From a virus, in the IMG/VR virus record IMGVR_UViG_3300021376_002614, positions 1 to 48,537 of that record: a stretch of 48,537 nucleotides of DNA. One strand, 5' to 3'. Below the pieces are notes generated by a model that ran no database searches, had not been told where the DNA came from, and was given only the letters and a program-made list of their open reading frames with translations. Positions 8,760 through 18,002 of this stretch are shown one piece after another; the stretch's first letter is position 1; every line of letters starts with the position of its first letter. The position numbers and the translations under genes were made by a program.

Positions 8760-10152
8760 TAAAAAAGTTTTTGTACCCTTTAAAGAAAACGATGACGGGA
8801 AACATTCTTATGTGTGGTACACGTCAAAATATCTAGATGACAACTATGGTTATGACATAATAAATATAATCAAAAGCTCTAAATATTATGGGCAAAAAAC
8901 ATTTCTTCATGAAGAAGATTATACAGACAAATTAAGAAAACAAGTTCCAGATAATTTTTGTTTGTATCCTTTTACGCATTTTCAATTAGACCCCGACGGT
9001 CGTGCTAGACCCTGTTGTAAGTACAAGGTCGGTGATGCTAGTTGGCAACAGGATGTTCCTAAACTACCTGATGTTAATATTGAAGAATTATGGGAGCAAG
9101 AAGAGTTTCAAAAATTAAGATCAGAGTTTTTAAATAACGAGCGTCCAAGTGGTTGTAAAGCATGTTGGGATGAGGAGGCAGCTGGTATTAAAAGTATGAG
9201 GTTGCAACGGGAAAATGGTGGAAAGGAACATCCTTATGCTACATTTTATCATCATATTCCTAGACTTTATCCTAAGACTTTAGATTTAAAGTTAAGTAAT
9301 TTATGTAATTTAAAATGCAGAATATGCACACCCTTTTTAAGCAGCCAATGGATTAAAGAAATTAAAGATTTACAAGTTCTTGACATGGGTGCAGCTGATT
9401 CTTTTGTAGGTAATTCAAAAGAAAAGTTTTCAGCAAATATTGAAAACAAAGGAATTTTAAAGAAGTGGGCTCCTACTATAGATTTTTTAGAATTTTATGG
9501 CGGCGAACCTTTAATGCAACAAGAGCATGATGAAATTCTTCAAATAATCCATGATTACGGAAAGACATCAAATACAGGATTGTACTATAATACAAATTCT
9601 ACAGTGCTTAAAGAAAAGTTTTTTGAGTTGTGGAAATTGTTCAAAGAAGTAATTATAAATTTTAGTGTAGATGATTGCGGTGCTAGATTTGAATATCAGC
9701 GTAAAAATGCAAAGTGGGAAGAATCTTTACACAATATGCAAATGTTTAGAGAATATGGTAAAAAGCATGGAGTCAATTTAGATCTTAGGATCTATGTTAC
9801 AGTTGGAGTGTTAAATGTTTTTTATCTTAAAGAATTCTTTGACGAAATTCGTAATTTAGGAATTAAAATAACATTAAATATGGTTCATTATCCATATCAC
9901 TATGCAATAACAATTTTACCTACTAGCATTAAAGATATTATTCGAGATAAATTACTAACTATAGATACAGATATAATTAGGCAAGATTCATTACAGATTG
10001 ATAATATTATAAAATTTATGTATAATACTAAATACAATTCCCAATTATTAGAAACATTTTGGAAGAAAACTGAAATCCACGACGGATATAGGAATGAGTC
10101 ATTCGAAAATATCTTTTCTGAATTTTATAATTTGTTGAAAGGGTATAAATGA
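8752..10152 (+). CDS. Radical SAM protein, N-terminal twitch type
   Basis: 466 residues, starting 8 bases inside the upstream gene. After a ~65-residue unique N-terminus comes the twitch signature FCLYPFTHFQLDPDGRARPCC, then LWEQEEFQKLR and GCKACWDEEAAG. The radical SAM motif NLCNLKCRIC lies at about residues 183-192, with EFYGGEPLM for SAM binding and FSVDDCGARFEYQR typical of the family. It is closest in layout to the protein at 11494. Substrate unknown; probable cytoplasmic iron-sulfur enzyme. Confidence 0.85.
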   Translation: MFNKKVFVPFKENDDGKHSYVWYTSKYLDDNYGYDIINIIKSSKYYGQKTFLHEEDYTDKLRKQVPDNFCLYPFTHFQLDPDGRARPCCKYKVGDASWQQDVPKLPDVNIEELWEQEEFQKLRSEFLNNERPSGCKACWDEEAAGIKSMRLQRENGGKEHPYATFYHHIPRLYPKTLDLKLSNLCNLKCRICTPFLSSQWIKEIKDLQVLDMGAADSFVGNSKEKFSANIENKGILKKWAPTIDFLEFYGGEPLMQQEHDEILQIIHDYGKTSNTGLYYNTNSTVLKEKFFELWKLFKEVIINFSVDDCGARFEYQRKNAKWEESLHNMQMFREYGKKHGVNLDLRIYVTVGVLNVFYLKEFFDEIRNLGIKITLNMVHYPYHYAITILPTSIKDIIRDKLLTIDTDIIRQDSLQIDNIIKFMYNTKYNSQLLETFWKKTEIHDGYRNESFENIFSEFYNLLKGYK

Positions 10153-10817
10153 AAATAGGAATATTTGGTTGCAGTTATGCAGATGAGAACAGTTCGCCGT
10201 TACCTGAAATGCATCAAAAATCCTCTAAGCCATGGGCTCGTCTGTTAAGAGAAAATTATAATCATGATGTAACAAACTTTGGAAAAAGTGCTAGTTCTGT
10301 ATTTTTTAGCTATCAAAATTTTTTAAAACATTATCATGAATTTGAAAAGAATATTATAATAGTAACAACAACGGCTAGGCTTTACTTACCTCAAAATCAA
10401 AAGCATCCTCATTGGACCGTAAATTATAAGGAGGCACAACATAAGGTAGGTTATGTAATTGCAAAATTCTATTTCGAAAATATTTTCAACCCAATAGAAT
10501 ATGACCATTATCGAGAATTGATTTTAGAAAAATTACGAACATATAAGAATACATTAGTGATAGATGTAAACGAAGCTTTAGGGTTTATTGCACAAAAAGA
10601 ATATAATTTTTTTCAAGAGACCTTTTTAAATAAAATATCTATGATGAATGACAATAGGTATAATCATCTAAGTGAGCAAGCAAATGTATATGTTGCAGAT
10701 CAAATTCAAAAATGGATAGAAACAAACGAATTCAGTTTAAATGTTAAAGATTTTCCTTTACCAAGATCAGAGGATGCTGAAATATATTTTCCAAAGGATA
10801 TTTTAAAAAAAATATGA
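10149..10817 (+). CDS. SGNH-hydrolase-like protein, copy 1
   Basis: 222 residues. It starts with MKIGIFGCSYADENSS, where GCS replaces the GDS nucleophile block of SGNH/GDSL hydrolases. A later FGKSASSVFFSY matches the Gly-containing block, and RYNHLSEQANVYVADQI near the C-terminus gives the His of the catalytic block in an NH rather than DxxH setting. SGNH enzymes often add or remove acyl groups on sugars. The fold is likely and catalysis less certain. It lies ATGA-coupled between two radical SAM genes and has a twin immediately downstream. Confidence 0.65.
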   Translation: MKIGIFGCSYADENSSPLPEMHQKSSKPWARLLRENYNHDVTNFGKSASSVFFSYQNFLKHYHEFEKNIIIVTTTARLYLPQNQKHPHWTVNYKEAQHKVGYVIAKFYFENIFNPIEYDHYRELILEKLRTYKNTLVIDVNEALGFIAQKEYNFFQETFLNKISMMNDNRYNHLSEQANVYVADQIQKWIETNEFSLNVKDFPLPRSEDAEIYFPKDILKKI

Positions 10818-10875
10818 AAATAGGAATATTTGGTTGCAGTTATGCAGATGAGAACAGTTCGCGGTTACCTGAAAT
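10149..10875 (+). repeat. Duplicated 5' ends of the SGNH-like twins
   Basis: Bases 10149-10197 and 10814-10862 are identical over 49 bases, followed by one mismatch and another 12 identical bases. The copies are 665 bases apart. Identity falls sharply afterwards, so the shared stretch is far better preserved than the genes around it. Confidence 0.9.
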
Positions 10876-11497
10876 AAACGATAATGGACGATCGTGGAGC
10901 TCTGTTCTTAGAGATCGAAACTACAATATTACCAATTATGGGGCATCTGGATCATCAGTATACTATTCTTATAACTTGTTTAAACAATATTCTCAACTAT
11001 ACGATAAAATTATTTTTGTAGTAACTTCGGCTCAACGAATAACAATTAGAGATCCTAAAGAAGAAAAAAATTTCCTATACCTTACTTCTTGGAGTACTAT
11101 TACAGAACAAATTAGCCAGTATATGAAAAAAATTGGAGTTTATGAGGCCGTAAAACTTTATTTTGAATACATTTATAATGACGAAGAAGCAAATGATTAT
11201 CGAGATTTAATTATTAATTTTTTATCTAGTCAGCCAAATATTTTAGTGTTAGATATAAAAGATCTTTTAAAGATATCTAGAAAAGATTATGATTTTTATA
11301 AAAAGTTGTTAAATGAAGATATTCATAATATGCATAAATTTATTGACAACAGATATAATCATATAAACAATGAAAACAATATTATACTAGCGAATCTAAT
11401 TGAAGAATGGATTGAATCTGGAAATTTTAATTTTTCTTTTGATAAATTTGTAAATCCTAAATTGGACGATTACAAAAAATATTTTATTAAGATATGA
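10814..11497 (+). CDS. SGNH-hydrolase-like protein, copy 2
   Basis: 227 residues, overlapping copy 1 by 4 bases (ATGA). It has the same MKIGIFGCSYADENSS start, the GASGSSVYYSY block and DNRYNHINNENNIILANLIEEW carrying the probable catalytic-block His. The first 49 bases are identical to copy 1, whereas the remainder has diverged strongly. This pair may act as a heterodimer or on two acceptors. Function by family: possible O-acyl transfer or hydrolysis on glycans; unproven. Confidence 0.65.
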   Translation: MKIGIFGCSYADENSSRLPEINDNGRSWSSVLRDRNYNITNYGASGSSVYYSYNLFKQYSQLYDKIIFVVTSAQRITIRDPKEEKNFLYLTSWSTITEQISQYMKKIGVYEAVKLYFEYIYNDEEANDYRDLIINFLSSQPNILVLDIKDLLKISRKDYDFYKKLLNEDIHNMHKFIDNRYNHINNENNIILANLIEEWIESGNFNFSFDKFVNPKLDDYKKYFIKI

Positions 11498-12666
11498 ATA
11501 GCCTACCTGAAACTTTTTGTGCATTACCTTGGATAAACTTATCCACAGATGTTAATGGATCTCTTAGACCTTGCTGTAAGTTTGCGCAACCAAGTTTGAA
11601 TAATGAATATCAACTTCCTAATATGAAAGAAGGAAGTTTAGATGTTTTATGGAATGATCGACGATATCAAGAGTTACGCCAAGCATTTCTTGAAGGAAAA
11701 AAACCAACTGAGTGTAAAAGTTGCTGGGACGAAGAATCTGCAGGAATGGCAAGTTTTAGAGTTCAATTCGCTAAAGATAAAAAAATTGATCTAACTAGCT
11801 TAGAATTTAATCCTATTACAAGCTATGGGCCAAAAGCATTAGATCTAAAATTGAATAATGTTTGTAATTTAAAATGTCGAATTTGCGGAACACAAGCATC
11901 TTCTACATACTTAAAAGAATATCAAGAAAGACTTAATATAAAAATAGAAGATAGCTCTTATTGGTTATCTAATAAAATTTTAGGTACTGAAAATGAAGAT
12001 GTAATTAAAGAATGGGCTAATAATTTAATACATTTAGAAATTACTGGAGGAGAACCTATGGCATCTCCAGAGAATATAAAAGTTTTAGAGCTCTTAATTG
12101 ATGCAGGAAGATCTTCTTATATAACAATACTATTGAACACAAATGCTACTTTATATAACAAAAAATTTATAGATTGTCTTACAAAATTTAAAGAAGTTAC
12201 TATTTGTCTTTCTATAGATGATTTGCACGGTAGATTTGAGTATGAAAGATATCCTGCAGAATGGAAAGTTGTTCAAGAAAATTTACAAAAGTTTATAACC
12301 CTACGGGCAAATAATAAAAATATATTTTTGACATTATGTCCTACAGTGAGTAATTATAATGTTTATTATCTAAATGAATACTTAGAGTGGAGCGAGCCTT
12401 TGGGTATTTTTACTTATTTTAATATTTTACATTATGATCCGGCTTTTAGCATAAAAAATTTACCTAATGAAGTCAAGCACATCTTAAATCATAAGTTACA
12501 AAATCGTAAGTTTGAAAAAATTAAAAATTTTTTAAATTTGCCTCAAGATAGAGACGGCATGGTCTTTGATTTTATCAACAAGACGATTGTAATAGATAAA
12601 TGGAGAGAACAAAATTTTAGGACAGTGTTTGGAGAATGGGGCGAAGTTATATGGAAACTTAGATGA
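11494..12666 (+). CDS. Radical SAM protein, N-terminal twitch type
   Basis: 390 residues, ATGA-coupled. It opens directly with the twitch signature FCALPWINLSTDVNGSLRPC and CKF, then LWNDRRYQELRQAF and ECKSCWDEESAG. The core motif NVCNLKCRIC lies near residues 122-131, with LEITGGEPMAS for SAM binding and ICLSIDDLHGRFEYER further on. This is the clearest member of the N-terminal-twitch radical SAM family in the window. It shares most motifs with the protein at 8752, from which it is separated by the two SGNH-like genes. Substrate unknown. Confidence 0.87.
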   Translation: MNSLPETFCALPWINLSTDVNGSLRPCCKFAQPSLNNEYQLPNMKEGSLDVLWNDRRYQELRQAFLEGKKPTECKSCWDEESAGMASFRVQFAKDKKIDLTSLEFNPITSYGPKALDLKLNNVCNLKCRICGTQASSTYLKEYQERLNIKIEDSSYWLSNKILGTENEDVIKEWANNLIHLEITGGEPMASPENIKVLELLIDAGRSSYITILLNTNATLYNKKFIDCLTKFKEVTICLSIDDLHGRFEYERYPAEWKVVQENLQKFITLRANNKNIFLTLCPTVSNYNVYYLNEYLEWSEPLGIFTYFNILHYDPAFSIKNLPNEVKHILNHKLQNRKFEKIKNFLNLPQDRDGMVFDFINKTIVIDKWREQNFRTVFGEWGEVIWKLR

Positions 12667-13796
12667 ACAAGCTAACTGATACACAACTAAAAGAATATAA
12701 CTTGAAAAGGCAAGAATTTGATAAGTCAAGAACTATTAATACTATTAGTCCTTGCATTGCTGCACATAATAATATGTATTTTGATACAGAGGGAAGAGTA
12801 GCACCATGTTGGTTGTTAGTAGGGCATGTTGATCAATACAGCTCATCTAGGTCAATGAAAGACATATGGTTCGGAAATGAATTTTCTACTATTAGAAAGA
12901 ATTTAGAAAACGGTATATTTGAAGACCAATGTAGGATTTGTAAGCAAAAAATTGAAGCAGATACATGGCCTCTAGCATTAGCCTATGATGGGTTTTCTAT
13001 TAAAAAATACCCTACTTTGTTAGAATTAGAATTAAGCAATCAGTGTAATTTAGAATGTGTAATGTGTGAAGGCCGGCTTAGTTCTGGTATCAGGAAAAAT
13101 AGAGATAAACTTCCCCCCTTGCCAATGATGTATGATAATTCTTTTATAGAGCAATTAAAAGAATTTATTCCTCATTTGGAAGAACTTAGGTTTAACGGCG
13201 GAGAACCTTTTGCTCAAAAAATTGTTTTAGACATTTGTATGCTAGTTGCAGAGATGAAACCGGAGTTAAAAATTAATATTGCTACAAATGGCACTGTTTA
13301 TAATAAACAGGTTAAAGCAATATTAGAAAAATGTAATCTACACTTGAACATAAGTATTGATAGTCTTACTAAAGAAATTTATGAAGCTGTTCGTATTAAC
13401 GGAAATTTTGATGATCTAATGGAAAACTTTTTGATATTCAAAGAATATTGTCAAAAAAACAATCGTGGCCTTAGTGTAATGGTAAATCCTATGAGGGACA
13501 ACTGGTGGGAAATGCCCAAATTTGTAGAATTTACGAATAAACATTTAGTCCATCTTTGGTATAATACCATACATCATCCTGAGCATTTAAGTTTATGGAG
13601 TTGGTCTAGTGAAAAGTTAAAAGAAATTATTGATGCTCTACAACCAGAGGTAGATAGACTTAAACCACTGGATTATGAGAATCATGTTGCTTGGGGTAAC
13701 TGGAAAAAGCTAGATCATTTTTTAAATAATCAAATCACTAACTGGTATAATAAACAATTAGAAAGAGAAAAAGTAATTAGGATTCAAAAAGTATGA
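12663..13796 (+). CDS. Radical SAM protein, N-terminal twitch type
   Basis: 377 residues, ATGA-coupled. The N-terminal domain has MYFDTEGRVAPCWLLVGHVD and DQCRICKQKIEADTWPL, a divergent twitch domain. The radical SAM motif NQCNLECVMC falls near residues 126-135 and the SAM-binding motif is LRFNGGEPFAQ. NIATNGTVYNKQ and NISIDSLTKEIYEAVR are typical core elements. It is the last of four consecutive N-twitch paralogues interrupted only by SGNH-like genes. Likely iron-sulfur radical enzyme with unknown substrate. Confidence 0.85.
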   Translation: MNKLTDTQLKEYNLKRQEFDKSRTINTISPCIAAHNNMYFDTEGRVAPCWLLVGHVDQYSSSRSMKDIWFGNEFSTIRKNLENGIFEDQCRICKQKIEADTWPLALAYDGFSIKKYPTLLELELSNQCNLECVMCEGRLSSGIRKNRDKLPPLPMMYDNSFIEQLKEFIPHLEELRFNGGEPFAQKIVLDICMLVAEMKPELKINIATNGTVYNKQVKAILEKCNLHLNISIDSLTKEIYEAVRINGNFDDLMENFLIFKEYCQKNNRGLSVMVNPMRDNWWEMPKFVEFTNKHLVHLWYNTIHHPEHLSLWSWSSEKLKEIIDALQPEVDRLKPLDYENHVAWGNWKKLDHFLNNQITNWYNKQLEREKVIRIQKV

Positions 13797-14686
13797 AAAA
13801 GATTATTTTAAATGGATGTAGTTGGATCGCAGGAGACGAAATTGTATGGAAAGAATTTTGCGAAGAAAAAGGCCTTGAAAATGAAGATTTTATGACATTT
13901 TCTGAAAGGTACGGAGGTACAGAAAAGAAACACTTGATAACATATTATAGAACCGTGTGGAGAAAAAATCATAATCAAGGGTCGATGTTATCAAGAATGC
14001 TCGAAACTCAAGTTATTGATTTAGCTATTGACGGTAATTCTAACGACGGAATAGCTTTAGGGACTATAAACTATGTTAATACCATTCCAGTAAATGAAAG
14101 AAAAGACTACCATGTAGTAATAGGATGGACAATATTAGAAAGAAAGGCACTATGGTTAGACTATTACTGGGATAATTGTAATTATTCTCATTATACAGAA
14201 AAACAGGGTAACTGGTCAAGATGGAAAAATAGGATTTTAGGTGGTATAATTGAGAATACTGATAATGATTGGTATCTAAGTTACTATAAGAATGTAATAA
14301 TGTTAGAAAGTTTTCTTAAATCTAATGATATGACTTATACTTTTTATCGTAGCTTAGGATCAAAGGATCAATTTTTCTTTAGGCCGGACAAAATCGGCAT
14401 AATCAAATCTAAAATGTTTTATACTCGACAGCCTATACCTATATCAACATTAAATTTTCATAATCTTAGACCGGAATTTATAGATAAAGATAACTGGTTT
14501 GTATTTTTTGATAGAGATACAGATTTGCCTTTTTGTAGTGATTCTTGGACTCGATATTGCGAGTCGATATATGATTTTGACGAATGGGTGATTAGACCGG
14601 AAAATAGACATCCTAACAAAAACTGTACAGAAAATTTGTCAAAACGGTTAAGCGATTTTATTTTAGAGAGGAAATACTTAGAGTAA
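13793..14686 (+). CDS. SGNH-hydrolase-like protein, long form
   Basis: 297 residues, ATGA-coupled to the last N-twitch gene and closing the chain. It begins KKIILNGCSWIAGDE, a block I-like motif with GCS in place of GDS. AIDGNSNDGIAL resembles the Gly/Asn blocks, and ENRHPNKNCTENLSKRL near the C-terminus fits the catalytic His block. It is Trp-rich (WTILERKALW; GNWSRWKN), which may indicate carbohydrate contact. The 3' end overlaps the convergent gene by 9 bases. The SGNH assignment is by motif; the reaction is unknown. Confidence 0.6.
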   Translation: MKKIILNGCSWIAGDEIVWKEFCEEKGLENEDFMTFSERYGGTEKKHLITYYRTVWRKNHNQGSMLSRMLETQVIDLAIDGNSNDGIALGTINYVNTIPVNERKDYHVVIGWTILERKALWLDYYWDNCNYSHYTEKQGNWSRWKNRILGGIIENTDNDWYLSYYKNVIMLESFLKSNDMTYTFYRSLGSKDQFFFRPDKIGIIKSKMFYTRQPIPISTLNFHNLRPEFIDKDNWFVFFDRDTDLPFCSDSWTRYCESIYDFDEWVIRPENRHPNKNCTENLSKRLSDFILERKYLE

Positions 14687-17218
14687 CTTTTTATAAATTT
14701 CTATAGATTCTTCAGAGGCTATTTTAGAATAATGTTCGTGATTTATACTAAATTGATTCATTAGTTCTTCAAAATTTATAACTGGGTAAACAATGAAAAA
14801 TCCTCCTACCTCAAGGTTAGATATATATTCTTTTTTGATATAGGAACTGTAATATGTGTTAAGAAATAACACATTATAAGATTCATTAACTGTATGATTA
14901 ATTGATACCTTTTCTGTGTGTTTAATAATCTTTTCTACTAGCGAACTACTGGTAATGTTATTTTTAAGGGTTAATTTTAAATCATCTAAAAATGACTCAC
15001 CTACAGAGTTATCTAACCCTTGTTCTCTACAAATATCAGAGATTTGATAAGGCAACCAAGATTGAAGATTATTAAATTCTTGATTAAAGTTATAATCTTT
15101 AAAGTTAATAAAAGTAAAAACCTTATCGACATTAGGGGAGCTTGAAAAGATAGATGCTCTACCGCCCATATCGCCATAACTTTCTAAAACTTTACTATTA
15201 CTTGGGAGACGACTTACTAATTTATGTAGTAGCAAGCGATCCTTAATGCCCAATCCAGAGAAACAACCATTAAAGGTTAATACGCTTTTTTCTATTTGTT
15301 GTTCTTGTTTTATAAAGATAGTTTTTTTAGGTCGAACTTTTTTACCATCAGTCCACTGTCCTTGTGAAGTATAATGGTGAGTGAACCCGTCTGTCTTGAT
15401 AACATTTTTAAACTTATTAACAAATTTATAATAACTGTCCACTACGTAGTTCCCGTTATCATCTATCTTAAAGTTTATTTTAGCAGTGTATTCCATTGTA
15501 TTAGGAACTATAGCAAATATAAAATCCTTATGATCCAAGTCTTCATTAAAGTTAATAGTAATTTCATATCCGCCCTTAACTCTATACAGAATCCTTAGAA
15601 GGTTAAAAACTTCATTCATCACCGAATTGGCAAAATCACCGAGGGGTGATTGTATGATATTGAAATCAAATGTTTCATATTCAATTTCTTCTGCAATTAA
15701 ATCGTTGGAAAAGTTAACAGTAAAATGATCTGTAATGTTTCCGATCTTATGCACATTTTGTAGAGTTCCGTTAAATTCTCTGCAAAGGTGTAACCAAATA
15801 TGCATTAGCTTAATTCTTATAAATCTATGAAGTTTTGTATTGGTTAAGTCATTAGTGTACCATCCTCCTAGCCATGGCTTATTCCGAGGGTTAATATCAA
15901 ATTTTTCTCTATCATCATATGCAGATCCAAAGTTATCTCCAAGACCGGGACCTGGGCTAACTGCATAAATTCTTGTTCTGTGATTCCATAAAAGATTAAA
16001 ACTGTGATTGAATGCTTCAATGTCTTCGCCTGGAGCTCCAATTACCCAACATGCGCTTACTTTCATTCCAACAGCATGACTGTCTATTATGTTTTGATTT
16101 ATTTCTGCTACTGTATTTTTTTTATTGATAGCTTTTAAAACTTTATCGCTGCCTGATTCAAAACCGTAGTTAAATCCCTGAGCACCAGCATCGGCCATAA
16201 GTTGATATAAATTTAAATCCATTCTGCCATCTGCTCGAGCATAGCCCCACCATTGAATATTCAACTTTCTATCAACAATCTCTTGACAAAACTTTCTAAA
16301 TTCTTTAAGGTTACCATTCATTAGGCTATCAACAAACTGAATAAATCTAATGTCATATTTCTTAACCTGATATTCAATTTCATCGACTACAGTATGGGCA
16401 CCTCTGTCTCTAAATTTCCAATAGTATACTTCAGTGCAATATGTGCATTTGGCTACACATCCTCTACTTATTTCTGCACAAATACTATTTTTACCCCAGT
16501 ACTTTGTTAAATCAAAATCACTGTAATCAGGGTAGGGTAGGCTATCGATGTCTATCCTTGTATCACTATATAAACTACCGATGTTTTCAGTTTTTGGTTT
16601 GATACCATTTTCCCAGTTGTTTAGAAAATCTAAGATATTTTGTTCGCTTTCCCCGACAAAGTAATAATCAACATTATCTGGTTTTTTAAAATATCCTTCA
16701 TGGCATTCAGGTCCGCCTAAGATAATTGTAACATTTGGTTTTCTTTTTTTAATTTCATTAATCACCCATTTTGTGGGCAAGATATTAGTGTAGTATGTAC
16801 TAAACCCTATTATATCTGATTCTTCCTCTAAAATTTGATCAATATAGGTTTTTAAAATTGGTTCGTAAGTTGGATGAATTCTTGAATAATACTCCGGATT
16901 TTGCCACCAAAAATAGTTTGCTCCATTCCATGCATCAGATAAATTTTCATTAGCGTCTTTTAAATCATAATGGGATTCTACATTAAAGTCAAAAACTCTT
17001 GTATAATATCCTGCTTCTCTTGTTAAAGCAGACAATCGAGCTATATTATATGGTGGCATATAAATGGCCCAACTGCCTAAAATGCAAAGTGTAAGCCTTG
17101 TTTTACGAGATGAAGTATCTACCGATACTGATTTTACATTAAGTCTAGGTCTTCTAACTTTTCCTGCGTCTAGATTCTTGGGAAATATTTCCTGAGCAAT
17201 GAAGGTATCTTTATCCAT
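14678..17218 (-). CDS. Cobalamin-type radical SAM enzyme fused to a methyltransferase-like domain
   Basis: 846 residues, the longest non-polymerase gene. Residues ~40-215 form a B12-binding-like Rossmann domain (LCILGSWAIYMPPYNIARLS; IIGFSTYYTNILPTKW; IILGGPECHEG) without the DxHxxG base-off motif. The radical SAM core has SRGCVAKCTYC (C254, C258, C261), then FVDSLMNGN, GYARADGRMD and the FESGSDKVLKAINK stretch usual in this class. From about 640 a C-terminal domain with VLESYGDMGGRASIF and YNVLFLNTYYSSY resembles a class I methyltransferase fold, though its SAM motif is degenerate. It may methylate or rearrange a glycan or peptide. It is convergent with the SGNH-like gene. Confidence 0.8.
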   Translation of the reverse strand: MDKDTFIAQEIFPKNLDAGKVRRPRLNVKSVSVDTSSRKTRLTLCILGSWAIYMPPYNIARLSALTREAGYYTRVFDFNVESHYDLKDANENLSDAWNGANYFWWQNPEYYSRIHPTYEPILKTYIDQILEEESDIIGFSTYYTNILPTKWVINEIKKRKPNVTIILGGPECHEGYFKKPDNVDYYFVGESEQNILDFLNNWENGIKPKTENIGSLYSDTRIDIDSLPYPDYSDFDLTKYWGKNSICAEISRGCVAKCTYCTEVYYWKFRDRGAHTVVDEIEYQVKKYDIRFIQFVDSLMNGNLKEFRKFCQEIVDRKLNIQWWGYARADGRMDLNLYQLMADAGAQGFNYGFESGSDKVLKAINKKNTVAEINQNIIDSHAVGMKVSACWVIGAPGEDIEAFNHSFNLLWNHRTRIYAVSPGPGLGDNFGSAYDDREKFDINPRNKPWLGGWYTNDLTNTKLHRFIRIKLMHIWLHLCREFNGTLQNVHKIGNITDHFTVNFSNDLIAEEIEYETFDFNIIQSPLGDFANSVMNEVFNLLRILYRVKGGYEITINFNEDLDHKDFIFAIVPNTMEYTAKINFKIDDNGNYVVDSYYKFVNKFKNVIKTDGFTHHYTSQGQWTDGKKVRPKKTIFIKQEQQIEKSVLTFNGCFSGLGIKDRLLLHKLVSRLPSNSKVLESYGDMGGRASIFSSSPNVDKVFTFINFKDYNFNQEFNNLQSWLPYQISDICREQGLDNSVGESFLDDLKLTLKNNITSSSLVEKIIKHTEKVSINHTVNESYNVLFLNTYYSSYIKKEYISNLEVGGFFIVYPVINFEELMNQFSINHEHYSKIASEESIEIYKKLL

Positions 17219-17224
17219 ATTAAC

Positions 17225-18001
17225 TTACCATCTCCAGTTGACTGAGTTTTTTGTAAAAGTCATCGCCGAAAGGCGATCATGATCAAATGTTATCGACTGA
17301 TTAATTTGAGGGAAAAATTTTGACAATGCTGTAAATGAATTTGCAGTGTTACTTTTATCAACGTGGTTAGACTTTTTTCTTAAGAAAATAGACATTTCAT
17401 ATGAGTAAAAATTAATTGCTATTTCCTTACAATCAAATCCTGAGCTAATCAAATGATAAATCATTATGCCTATGCCTAATTTGTTGATGTGTCCATCGAC
17501 TAAATGTTCTATATTATTATACTCATTATATGGAACTGTTAATGCTAATATGCCCTCCTCTTTTAGATCGACAAAGACCTTATCTAAAAAAATTCCAGGA
17601 TTTCGTAAATGCTCGAATACATGAGAGCACCAAATTACATCAAATTGTCTGTTAAAAGTAATATCTAGATAGTCTTTTTTGTAATCTGGTTCTAACACTG
17701 CAAACTCTTGTGATTTAGGAGACATATCATATGGTTCTATAGAAATAGTTTCTTTTCCTAAAAACTTAAAAATTTGTGTAATCTGTCCATCTCCACTACC
17801 GATATCTAAAAATGAATCAAATGTATGATGTTCTTTTAATAAGGCGATAATGTTTTGATGAGCAACCCAAGAATAAAATATTCGCTCATTACCTTTGTAA
17901 TTTATTTTATATATAAACGATTCATATGACCAGGGTTGGGGCATTGATTCGGCCCTCACAATTCCGTCAGCTATGTCAAAGTTATACTTGATTAATTCCA
18001 T
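17225..18001 (-). CDS. Class I SAM-dependent methyltransferase
   Basis: 258 residues. The Rossmann SAM motif FLDIGSGDGQITQIF near residue 65 is followed by an acidic strand end (ISIEPYD) and a motif IV-like DVIWCSHVFEHLRNPGIFL, the HVxEHL signature of Methyltransf_11/23-type enzymes. It ends 6 bases before the downstream radical SAM gene start and begins one base after the upstream stop, so it belongs to a four-gene minus-strand unit. The substrate is probably a sugar or small molecule, judging from neighbours. No DNA-methyltransferase motif (DPPY-type) is present. Confidence 0.85.
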   Translation of the reverse strand: MELIKYNFDIADGIVRAESMPQPWSYESFIYKINYKGNERIFYSWVAHQNIIALLKEHHTFDSFLDIGSGDGQITQIFKFLGKETISIEPYDMSPKSQEFAVLEPDYKKDYLDITFNRQFDVIWCSHVFEHLRNPGIFLDKVFVDLKEEGILALTVPYNEYNNIEHLVDGHINKLGIGIMIYHLISSGFDCKEIAINFYSYEMSIFLRKKSNHVDKSNTANSFTALSKFFPQINQSITFDHDRLSAMTFTKNSVNWRW

Positions 18002-18002
18002 A

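Noticed and set aside
15374-15598. Plus-strand ORF inside the 846-residue gene
   Set aside because: It is antisense to a long gene with clear motifs and has no ribosome-binding site or recognisable content.
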